Shown here: positions 44,101-56,100 of the stretch, in pieces
How positions within the stretch are numbered: position 1 is the stretch's first letter
Layout: the number at the start of each line of letters is the position of its first letter
Assembly (NCBI RefSeq): GCF_902806685.2
Contig: NC_048553.1
Span: 434,001 to 498,000 of the forward strand
Origin: Maniola hyperantus
Taxonomy: Eukaryota; Arthropoda; Insecta; Lepidoptera; Nymphalidae
Direction of reading: 5' to 3'
Length of the DNA: 64,000 nucleotides
Translations under genes and position numbers: made by a program
Notes under the pieces: generated by a model
Told to the model about the DNA's origin: nothing
What the model saw: the letters and a program-made list of their open reading frames with translations, nothing else
The model's database searches: none

Positions 44101-47100
44101 CCCATCATTCAGTGCTTTTGCACAAAAGCACTGGGACAGTATTAACTGTTCTTATAAATGACAAAAAGTTTTGAAATGAAGCTTGGTAGATTTTTATTGA
44201 ATTCTGAACATTTCTGAACATTTAGCCTCAAAAGAAAAAACTTATCAATAAGCAATACAAATTGTTTAACAAGGTTTTGGTTGGTTCTTTCAACTAGGCA
44301 ATGATATAGAATTTATAACCAAAACGGCGTGAGCGCGAATTTTTTTATTTAAGTAAGTATCTATGGCTTTTTTGATTTGGCTTTATAATTTCGACTTAAC
44401 CACTTTGAGTATACAAAATTAAAGTCTTTTTTTCAGTTCAATGGTGTAGTAAATTTTGTTGGACTTGAGAACTACTTTGAGAATTTGACAAAATTAAATT
44501 CTAATTACGGTTCCAATGATGTAGGTAGTAAATTTTGGAGTTTGTTTTGTTAAGTTAACATGAGTGAGTTTTCCGTTAGTCGTAGTCGTTAGCTTTGCTA
44601 ACCGCGCTTTCGAAGTTAGGTCTATAAATACCGACATTGTCTTAGCTCGAAAGTAGTCTGAACAAACGCAAAGTACGCTCTATAGATCTCAGCCTGATCG
44701 AGGTGGTGCCATGGATCTCAGCGAGTATTTTTATTACAACTCATTAGGTCGGCACCATCGCCAGTGCGAAGCGGTCGGGCGGCGCGTGGACATCCTCCTT
44801 GGGCATCCCCCACACGTTCCAAGTGCACACATACACGCGGCCGACTGTGTGTCGCCTCTGCAAGAAGCTGCTGCGCGGCCTGTTCAAGCAGGGGCTGCAG
44901 TGTGGGGACTGCCACTACAACGCGCATCGCAAGTGTCTGCCCTTCGTGCCTAAGGACTGCGGCGGCGAGATACGGGACCACCATGGTATGTCTGTCTGTC
45001 GCGTACTGTACATGCGGCCGACTGTGTGTCGCCTCTGCAAGAAGCTGCTGCGCGGCCTGTTCAAGCAGGGGCTGCAGTGTGGGGACTGCCACTACAACGC
45101 GCATCGCAAGTGTCTGCCCTTCGTGCCTAAGGACTGCGGCGGCGAGATACGGGACCACCATGGTATGTCTGTCTGTCTCGTAAGTGTACACATATAGTAC
45201 GCGGGGTAGCGTGCGGGGCATTCCCCCGCACACTCGCCCGCACGGTTACCTCGATGTCCAGCTCGACCTGTCGCGTACTGTACATGCGGCCGACTGTGAG
45301 TCGCCTCTGCAAGAAGCTGCTGCACTTTGCGCAGACATAAGACACCGTTAAAAGGAGACAGCGTTATATCGCTGGCAACTTTAGAATTTGGCAGGTAGGT
45401 AGATCTTATAGCTGACATTTGGGGAAAAATCTGAAAACCGTGAATTTAGGGTTAGATCACACAAAAAAAAAATTGTGGTCATGAACTAATAATTAGTATT
45501 TTCAACTTTCGAAGTGAGTGACTATATCAAGTGGGGTATCATATGAAAGGTCTTCACCTGTACATTCTAAAACAGATTTTTATTTATTTTGATGCATCAT
45601 AGTTTTTAAATTATCGTGCAAAATGTCGAAAAAATACGACTGTAGTACGGAACCCTCATTGCGCGAGCCTGACTCGCACTTGGCCGGTTTTTTTTTATAG
45701 TAACCTAACTGCAATATTAACTTGATTAAGGCACAATAATTGCTATTGCAACCACTCAATCAAAATGGCGACCTAAACACAAAAAGCATTTAATAGTCGG
45801 TCGAGTCTCGAGGCTGAACGAGACTGGACTAAAAACCATCACCAAGCATTTATACAATCGACTCAAGATGGCTTCCCCGCAACAGATCACGTGACTTCCG
45901 TTTCAGAAGGCGTCAACTACAAGTGCGACAACACCCCTTTCTTACGGATGCTCCTTCCTGCGGAAAAGGATAGCATCAGATTTAAACCAGTCAATTGAAT
46001 TTAGAGATTGTGTAAAACAGTATTAGCCACAATGTTGCATAAGGCGCAATTAAAGGCCGAACCGCATTACAGCGGCGCTGCGTAGCGCGGCACAGAGCGT
46101 CAAAACAATCGTTTCGTATGGTGCATGTCGCACTAGAGCGGCGCTGCACGGCGCGTCGCGGCATAGAGAATATTTTGAATATTAAAGCGACGCGCCACTT
46201 TAATGCGGTCCGGCCTTTACTAATACATAGCCATATTTGTATATGCATTACTTATACATATGTTGATTAACTTTTCTTTGTGCACCATCCCGCGTTCTGT
46301 TCATTTCAGCAAAGGTTGCCTGGAAGAGATTGCTTTAGCAATAAGGCCGCCTTTGCACTCTCTTTTTTTTTTTTTTTTGTTTTTTTTTCGTCTTATTTTA
46401 TTTTATTTTATTTATTTTGTTTATTTGAAAGTAATCAAAATAAATACAGAATAGTAATATAATTGTATAGTTCTTGTCTGTATCTTATATTGTTTCTCTG
46501 TATGTATATATTTGTGTGTGCAATAAAGCGTTCTAAATAAATAAATATATAGCCATGTCACCGTTACAAGATCTTCTATAAGTAGACATGACTTTCAGGC
46601 GAGAACCAAGACAGTTGTAGCACAAGCAGCGAGATATCGGAACCGCGGCCGCCTCTCGACGACGACTCTGACGACGCCGACCTCGACCACGACCAACGCA
46701 ACCACAACCACAACCACCACGACAATCACGAGGTATGTAATCAAAAGGTTTAATAGCGTATTTGGCCGCGCCTGTACCTTGCCTTCTTTGTCGTAGTCTT
46801 ATGGCGGTTTGCCTGCTCGTTACGCGGCGACCACGGAACAGAAAAAACAGTGGAAGTGCTAAGTAGGCGTGGCACGCGTGCCACAATTAAGCGTAGTTAC
46901 GTAAAACTGATCCCAGTCGCGTTCTAACATCGCGTGGAGTTGGTAGTCTCGCGACAAATTCATATTGCCCTAGCAATGTTACTGTTCCGTTTTGGAGTGT
47001 AAAAATGATAGTAGGAGAAAAAATCTTAAAAATGGAGGTGTTTCGTATCATCGGTAAGTACGATTTTCATTGTTTTCTATAAAATCTTAATTTATTTCAA

Positions 47101-50100
47101 TTTACTAATATTTAATAGAACGGTTAGTCAAAATCAACCTTAACCAATTAAGATAAAGTTTATTTTGGATTGATTCTATTCCGAAAGTACTTCGCTCCGT
47201 GTTCGCTACTCAAGTAGTGATGTGGCCAAGTCGAATATTGAATTTATCGATTGATATCGATACAAGGATATAAATAAATAGTAACGCAATAATTATAATT
47301 TATTAATGAGTGAGACGTTGCATTGATCACTAAATAGACATCAGTAGTTCCTCTAACCTTCATTTAAAATATTTTTAGGTTTCCCAAAGATGCAAGCATC
47401 AAAGAGAAATGGATAGATGAAACGGGTAGAGTTAATTGGATGCCAACCAAATCAAGCATGATATTATGCTCTGAACATTTTTTTAGAAGTCGATTTTATA
47501 ATATCAAATAAAGGATATAGATATACGAAACCTACTGCGCTTCCATCAATGAAAATCGTTAAGTTTTTTAATCAAGTAAGTAACCTTGTTTTATTTTATT
47601 ACTTTCAGTAAGTATTGAAAATACTTGTGGCGGTTACCACAATAGAAACTAGATGGCGCTGTTCAATCGATGACGTAGTCCCGAACAAATGTACCGCCGA
47701 TAGTAATCGCACTAACGGAGTTTTCTGCAATCTGGACTATATATAGAAGTTTCAAGACATAACCGTCGGCCCAGCTGGCGCTACCGAGCACAACCAACCG
47801 CTCGGTGGGAGATCTCCCCTTTGGTACGGTCGAGCCTGCACACCGCTCCCGTACATTGGTGACCCCGACGTGATCAAGAACGGTCGCACACCTCAACAAA
47901 CGACGAAAACAAGAATGGTCGCACACTACAACAGCCGACGTCATCGAAGATCAACCGCACACCGCCGCACTCCGCACTGCGCACTCAACGTGATCAAGGG
48001 TGATCGCATACACCGCAACACCTTTGGATCACACACCGCAAGCCGACGTCTCCTCCAAACTCCAAGTCTACAAGCAGCAACAGCAATCACATCGAGGCCT
48101 GTAAGACGGATGTAGCGCAGCTTCGGGGCACAATGGCTCTGCACTCCATCACCAGCTACAAGCGTCCTGGTCTACCGCTTCTCTGGATGGTTAGCAGCCA
48201 TTGCCCTTCACACGCCTTCACGCTACAACGCCACCTCTCTTCACTGCTTCACACTACGCGTTCGTCTCGGAGGGGAGTGATGTGGCGGTTACCACAATAG
48301 AAACTAGATGGCGCTGTTCAATCGATGACGTAGTCCCGAACAAATGTACCGCCGATAGTAATCGCACTAACGGAGTTTTCTGCAATCTGGACTATATATA
48401 GAAGTTTCAAGACATAACCGTCGGCCCAGCTGGCGCTACCGAGCACAACCAACCGCTCGGTGGGAGATCTCCCCTTTGGTACGGTCGAGCCTGCACACCG
48501 CTCCCGTACATACTTGATATTATAATACAAAACAACACCACCTCTTAGTTATGTTTTTGTATGAAGATTGACTGACTAAATATCAAATTTAATTCATAAA
48601 CACACTAATTAATTTTTCTCCTATTCATTTTTATATAGGTACTAGATGATGCCCGCGACTTCGTCCGCGTGGATTTAGGTTTTTAAAAATCCTGTGGGAA
48701 CTTTTCAACTTTCCGGGATAAAAAGTAGCCTATGTCCTTTCCCGGGATGCAAGCTATCGCTGTACCAAATTTCTTCAAAAACGGTTGAACGGTTGAGCCG
48801 TGAAAAGCTATTAGACAGACAGACAGACAGACACACTTTCGCATTTATAATATTAGTACGGATTTATTCTCAAAATTTAATTTTGGTTTCAGCCACAAAA
48901 TGATAAATGTGGTCACTCCAGGTTCTTCAAAAATACAAAGTGATTCGGAGATTCCTGCGTCTAATCACGTTACCGATTTGATGAAGGAAATAGTCGAAAA
49001 ATATATACATAAATGTTCGCATACACCGTTTATTAAAATTAAAAATAAGACTTTCGAAACGCCAGTTTCTTAACAAATATGTTTTATTTCAAGGGCAATA
49101 AATAAAATTTAACTATTTTCATACGTTGCAGTATTTATTGTGCATACTTGTAAAAGGCATGCATACATACCAGCACTTTTATTCAATTTTATAATTACCT
49201 TTTTAATTTTATTTTTGCGAATGATAAAATAACGAGTATCTATCGATATCGATAGGTAATTCATTGAGCTACGTGGTGCGGCCTTAGCTGAGGAGGAAAA
49301 AAAATCGACCGATCACGCAAATGTCAACCATATGTTTAACGTAATTAAGTTTATAATTGCTACCACTTACAATACCGCCATCTATGGTCAAGTAGCGGAA
49401 TTAATTGGACAATTGAATCTAGTGTGACGTGAGTGTGACTATAGCTCGTAAATACGTTCTTCCGCTAAAGCAAAATAAATCTTATTTCTAGAACGTCAGG
49501 GTTTGTTTCCAAATCTGTGACGTAGGCTAGTTTTGACTAAACTTAAACGACAAATCAAATGATTTGTTTCTTTGTAGTGCAATATATGACTATCGGTATA
49601 TTTGTATGAGTTTGGCGACAGCGGTTCCTATAGTAATTTTGGTGAATTGCACTTCCACTGTTCTTTCTGTTCCGTGGCGGCGACACCCTGGCCGTTATAG
49701 TACGTAAGCTTCGGGAAGCTGCGGGAGTACTCGCACCAATGCCTCAATAGCTCAACCGGTAAAGGAGTGGACTGAAAACTTAAAGGTCGACGGTTCAAAC
49801 CCCGCCCGTTGCACTATTGTCGTACCTACTCCTAGCACAAGCCTGACGCTTAGTTGGTGAGGAAAGAGGAATATTAGTAATTTTAAAATGGCTAATATTC
49901 TTTAAAAAAAAAAATGGCACCAAAAAAGAGGAGGAACACCTCCACCTTGATCGCGGACCAGCGGGTGCTTAAGAGAAGATCCGCACCGCCGAGCACGTGG
50001 GGATCTGCGTATTTGTGAACGTCTGCCGCAGAAAGGGGAGCAAGAAACATCGGACAAGGGCAGTGATAAATATAATTTGTAGGGAGTCAAGAAGCCAAAA

Positions 50101-53100
50101 CATGGCTTAAGCAAGTACCAGGGGCTCCTTCCGCGATTCGGTTCATATAACCGAAAGTACCATATCTTTTGTGCCTTTCCATAGTTAATTTGATGAAGTT
50201 GTACAGGTTTAGTGTGGCCCGACTGCCATCTGACGTCCACTTTCAGTATGAAAGCCCTCTGATCCATCCAGCGGCTTCCTGCGACTCGTTTGATGTCGTC
50301 TGTCCACCTAGGGGGAGGGTCTTCCAATGCTGCGCTTTCCGGTGCGAGGTCGCCATTCTAGCAATTTGGGTTCCCAACGTCTATCGCTTTTTGGAACCCT
50401 GCCCGTTGCCACTTCAACTTCGCAACCCTTTGAGCTATGTCGGTTACTCTGGTTCTATCTACTACGGATCTCCTCACTTTTGATTTGATCACTTAGAGAA
50501 ACTCCAAGCATGGCTCTCTCCATCGCCCGCTGAGTGTCTGTGAGCTTTAACGTATAATACAATTGGTTACAGACATCGCTGCGGACAACAGAGGAAGACG
50601 AGGAGCCGCAGCGGGACGTGATGCCGGAGCGCGCCGCCAGCCGCCCCAGCAGGTGAGCTGACTCGTAGTGCGCTGCGCTCGCGGGCCTTGGTGGTGGACT
50701 CTGATACCTTCACTTGTAACTTTACTGTTCTCCAAGCTAACTAACTTTAAACTTCTTTCTACTTCTAAAAGTTTTCTCGTCTGTCATATGGTGTGGGGTG
50801 TCGTTGGAGGTCTTTCAAAAATATTGCGGGTATGCAAAAACCACTTATAAGCTTTAAAGTACTAATTTTTGTTAAAGTTATCACACTCTTGATTTCGACT
50901 CTGTTATTTTAGCGTTTAAACTATCGTGAATGATTTCCATTATACATATCTCACACCCGGCTTTACTTACGTGTTTAGTCGACGTTAGCCTGACTAGTTC
51001 CGAACCCTTCCGGGGTCCTTTTTCAAAGGGACTCAGCGCACGCGTCGCAGTTGAGACGCGTCGTCGACTAAACACGTGAGCAAAGCCGGTTTGAGATATG
51101 TATAATTCGAATCTGTTAGAAAAACATATAATATGTTTAGAAAAACACAAAATCTCAGCATTTTAGCTCAGGTGTGTCATTTAGCTTCACCATTGTACCA
51201 CAGAACAGTAAGAAACCGTGAATAGAATTTAATACCTTCAAGGCAAGGTGTATGTCGGAAGGATCCGGAAATCCGCCATAAAATTTACATTATTGTTAGA
51301 AATTGTCTTTTAGAAAACTCTGCAAAAATCAGAAGCCTACGTCTGATCCGGCCGAATTCTGACAAGTTTCTGGGGTTTAGTACAAAATGAATGAGCAGAG
51401 CTCCTTCCGGCACGCGTCAGAAATTTTTCTGACAAACATTTTCTGATTCTAAGGGCTTCAGTGTTGTAAAGTACGTTGGTCATTTGTTGGACGTTCTGTA
51501 TATGCGGCCGGCTTAGTAGTAGTAGCAGAAAAATACGACGTAAAGAGAGATACCACCACCAAGTCCCATACCCCACATACACAGCTATCACCCATCACAA
51601 TGAGATCTGAAGTGCGAATGTTCCAGCTCCTCGTCGTCGCCCAGCGCCAACATCCCGCTCATGCGCATCGTGCAGTCCGTGAAGCACACCAAGAAGCGCG
51701 ACGGGCAGTGGATCAAGGAGGGCTGGCTTGTGCACTTCACCAACAAGGACAAAACCGTAAGATCACTTCTACTACCCTGTAAAGATGGGCGTTATTGGCT
51801 ATTTACGGCAACGGTTAATCAACAGTTACTTAGTTTCAATACCGATATTGTTAACCGTTGCCGAATATCGGTATCAGAGTTGTGTTTCAACTAATTTAAT
51901 ATGCGCAACGCGCAGCGGTTTCCGTAGTAGTAACTAAGCTAGCTGCCGTATCAATACCGTCTGTATAGCTAGCACTTTTTTCATGAAGATTGATAAACCA
52001 AAGAGGACCTTATCTCTATTACTCTAAGGCTAACTGTATTTCGATTGATAGATCAAAGTGTAATGGACAAGTACTTGTACAGTTAAGCCTTAGCATAATA
52101 GAGATAAGGTCGGCTTTGGTTTACCAAGTTCTTAGTTACTAAGCCGGTAGCCAATAACCGCTCCTTCTCAGCTTTCAGTGAAAGAAAGAAAGAGAAGGCA
52201 TAATTATTGCGTTTCTAGTTACCAAAAAACCAAACAATGCATTGTCAGTTGCCAGTTGGCAGCGTTGCGTTGTCAGGTGGTTCTTCATAGATGTTAGCTG
52301 AAAACCGTTGCTAGCTACGACAATAACGCTACGGTACGCTATAGGCACGGCAGCGGTTTTCAGTTAAGTTAAGCTATAGCGCACACATGTCTACTACCCT
52401 GCTTTATTCAGGTTGTGCCACAAATAACAGTTTTTTCTGACGCGTCTTCTGCTTGAGGCCTGTTGGCTTTAATGCTCTAATGAAGGAAGCGTCGGGATAA
52501 TCAACTATTAGTTATAAGATGTGATGTGCGGCACAATTTAAGAAAACTTTTTTTTCTTTAGTTCTATCCCACTTCTGATGTCCAATATTTTTCTGTCTGG
52601 CAAAAAAACATTTTTTTAAGTTTACGTAATTAATTAGCACCATTTCATCATTTTTTTACAAATTCAACAAGTGACAATCAAAAAGTATACAATGCTACCT
52701 ATTTTGAATAAATGATTTGACTTTTTTTTTAAACACTCAAAAACTTTATTTCTTTCTCTTGCCCTTGTCCTATTTCATTTGGGATCGGGCGTCTTTGTAA
52801 GTAAGCCCCAAAATTTTCTGCACTATTGTCTGTTATTTATGTATTTCAAAAATAAAAGTACGTATTGCAAATTGGTTCCTTAGTTCCCTATACCCCTAAA
52901 GCTGATTGTGAAGGTTCCGTCTGTAATTAAAGCTTTGTGTTCAGATCAAGCGTCACTACTGGCGACTGGACAGCAAGTCTATAACGCTGTTCACGTCGGA
53001 GCAAGGCACCAAGTATTACAAGGAGATCCCGCTCAACGAAATCCTGGCAGTCGATACGGCGAGACAGCCACAAGCAGGTACAGATTCTACGGCTATTGCT

Positions 53101-56100
53101 TCAAAAACACCCTTTTCCAGATTTTTCTTTCGATTCTATCATTACCTAATTAAGGAAAAGGGCCTCGATTGCGGTAGAATGACTTTGTAAAACCTGCATC
53201 AATCATTGTTAAGACCTCAATTGTTGTGATTGGCTGAATTTGTGCTATTCTTGTTGCAACAATGCATTGTAGCCAATAGTGAGCGAGCGTCAACCAATCA
53301 GAGGTGATTGCGATCGTGACATTGTAGCTGTCATTCTACCGCAATCGAGCAGCTGATTACAACTGGAGTCAAAAAAAATCTGTTAAAACCTTGTAAAAAA
53401 TTTGAATACTAAAAAACTTTTTTCAGACGTGATGCACTGTTTTGAGCTGCGAACCGCCAACGTGGACTATTTGGTGGGGGTGGACCCCGCGTGGCAAGGC
53501 GGTGCGACTCCCCTGCCCCCTCCCGACTCGGGGGTGGGAGCCTACCTCGCGCGCTCCTGGGAGACCACGCTACGGCACGCGCTGATGCCCCACACGCATT
53601 CCGGTACGCACTTTACACATGTTGATATCTAGACAATCATCATCATCAACTGATAGACGTCCACTGCTGGACAAAGGTCTCTTGTAGGAACCTCCACATA
53701 CCACGGTCTTGCGCCGCCGCTATCCACCAACCGACATAGCTCAAAGGGTTGCGAAAATGAAGTAGATGAATTAAAACTCGATAGAGCTTGGGGTCCCAAG
53801 GTACTAGAATGGTGACCTCGCACAGGAAAGCGCTGCATTGGAAGACCCCTACTAGTTGGACGGTCGACGACAAACGAGTCGCAGGGAGCTGCTGGATGAC
53901 GGCGGCGCAAAAACGTGACGTGTGGAAGTATCCACAAGAGACCAATGTCCAGCAGTGGACGTCTGTCAGTTGATGATGATGACGAATTTTACTTCTATCG
54001 GTAGTCCCCATTGGCTGTCATTTTTTTCATTTCATAAAACTTTTTGTTTATATTTGTACAGCCGAGGCGAGTCCAGGCAGTGCGGGTGGAGGGGGGGCGA
54101 GTGGGTCGTCCGGGGGAGGGGAGAGAGTGGCGGAGATGGCCCAGCTCTACCAGATCCACCCGGATGAGGTGCTGGGGTCGGGGCAGTTCGGCATCGTGTA
54201 TGGAGGCATGCATCGTGCGACCGACAGACCTGTGGCCATTAAGGTGAGGTTAATAATGGTATTTTCAACTGTATTTTAAGCAAATCTTTCAGCATTTTGG
54301 CAATGAAAGTGTATGAATTTGTTAGTGATTCTGTCAAATTGTCATAGTTTGCGATTTAACTATAGTTTGTAACGATATGGCTGACATATAAATCAATCAA
54401 TCAACCTGTTCGTGTCCACTCCAGACATAGACGTTCCCAAGAGCGCGCCATCACACACGAATCTCCGCCCTCCTTCATCCACCCACTTCCCACTACCTTC
54501 TTAAGGGCGTCAGTCCAGCGGGTTGGAGGTTGTCCCACACTCTGCTTGTTGGTACGCGGCCTCCACTCCAGAACATTCCATGGCTGACATATAGGTCACC
54601 TATAAAAGCCCCTTAAAAATCTTCTGAAAATATAAAAGGAAAAAGTGACTGACTTACTGACTGATCTGTCACCACACAGCTCAATCTTCTGGACGGATCG
54701 GGCTGAAATTTGGCATGCAGATAGCTATTATGAGGTAGGCATCCGCTAAGAAAGTAATTTTTGAAACCCCTAAGGAGGTGAAATAGGGGGTTGAAATTTG
54801 TGTAGTTCACGAGGATGAAGTCGCGAGCATAAGCTAAAAAGCCCCTCTTTTATATTTAAGGACTGAAATATGATTATCAGGATCTTTGCTGCAAAAAAAT
54901 GATACTCTAGCAATTTATTCCAGGTTATAGATAAACTCCGGTTTCCGACCAAGCAAGAAGCACAACTGAAGAACGAAGTGGCGATCCTGCAGAACCTGTC
55001 GCACCCCGGCGTGGTGAACCTCGAGAGGATGTTCGAGACCCCCGAGAGGATCTTCGTCGTGATGGAGAAGCTGAAGGGGGACATGCTGGAGATGATCCTT
55101 TCGCACGAGAAGGGACGACTGACGGAGAGAATCACCAAGTTCATTGTTGCACAGGTAAGCTGATCATCATTTAGGGCGATATGCGTCCAAAATGCGGGGT
55201 TGAGACACATTTCAGATGTTCAAAGAATCAAGTTTTGACCTCAAAAACTACAAATATGTTTATTTATTTTTTAATATTATAAAAATTAAAGATATTCTTT
55301 AGTGAATTACGAAACACGATTGGCACAATTTGGCTCGATACAAAAAAATCCCAAAATTTTCAAAAGTTTTCCCAAAATACGCATTTTTTACATGACCATT
55401 AGGAGAAAAACCAATTTTATTCGATTGATATAAAACCAAATTCAATAAAATTTCGTATTTACGTTCAACGTTTAATACACTAAGGGAGTACGGTATTATT
55501 TTATGGTAACAGAGCACATAGAATTTTAAATATAAATATTTATAAAAGGCGTGCAACAAATTTGCGCTCTGGCGGCCCAGACTGATGATTTCCATTTCGC
55601 CTTGAGTAAGCGTTTTCAAGAGCCCAACGCATGTTGCTCCAACATTTTGGGCGAATACGTGTCCTATAGTATCACTTTGCGTATTTCTGGCGTTGGCTCA
55701 GGCGGTCAACGCAGAACGAATCTACAGCCTTGGCTAAACACTTTTTTCCTAAAATACTTTTCGAAAAAATCCTTCGTTTGTGGATGTCACCACAAAATAG
55801 TTCTGCTTAATTAATTCAGGTGATTTAACAAGTGCCGTAAACCTTCGTGGTTTACGAATTATAAACATTCTTGTATAATTGGATTGTCATTGTCATGATT
55901 TCATGATGTAATGTTTTTCCTTTACTATTTTGACAGATTCTGGTAGCCCTGAAGCATTTACACGAGAAGAACATCGTGCACTGCGACCTCAAGCCGGAGA
56001 ACGTGCTGCTGTCGACGGACGAGACCTTCCCGCAAGTGAAGCTGTGCGACTTTGGCTTCGCCAGAATCATCGGAGAGAAATCCTTCAGGAGATCTGTTGT

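Larger units (their letters stand above)
46978..49073 (+). pseudogene. THAP-domain gene remnant in PKD intron 6
   Basis: Three exon-like parts can be read. Part 1 (to 47053, donor GTAAGT) encodes CYCSVLECKNDS. Part 2 (47379-47575) encodes FPKDASIKEKWIDE, then WMPTKSSMILCSEHF. Together they give the zinc ligands (C-4-C and later C-2-H) and other hallmarks of the DNA-binding THAP domain known from P-element transposases and host proteins. A +1 shift near 47490 breaks the domain before DF; afterwards ISNKGYRYTKPTALPSM reads on. There is no in-frame ATG before part 1, only a stop. Part 3 (48893-49073) is an open frame ending FIKIKNKTFETPVS. A miniature LTR element and a family B repeat split it from part 2. 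Best read as a decayed gene or transposon remnant. Confidence 0.7.

Noticed and set aside
44718..45233. 171-codon minus-strand open frame, one of the longest in the window
   Set aside because: It is the antisense of the duplicated C1b exon. The repeat inside it mirrors the tandem copy, and no family resembles it.
46533..46886. 117-codon minus-strand open frame
   Set aside because: Antisense of the acidic PKD exon 6 and flanking intron; no known motif and no splice or promoter support.
49902..50327. 141-codon minus-strand open frame starting MEDPPPRWTDDIKRV
   Set aside because: Only the first 25 or so residues are real RTE coding sequence; the rest is unrelated intron sequence. Kept as a LINE fragment, not a gene.
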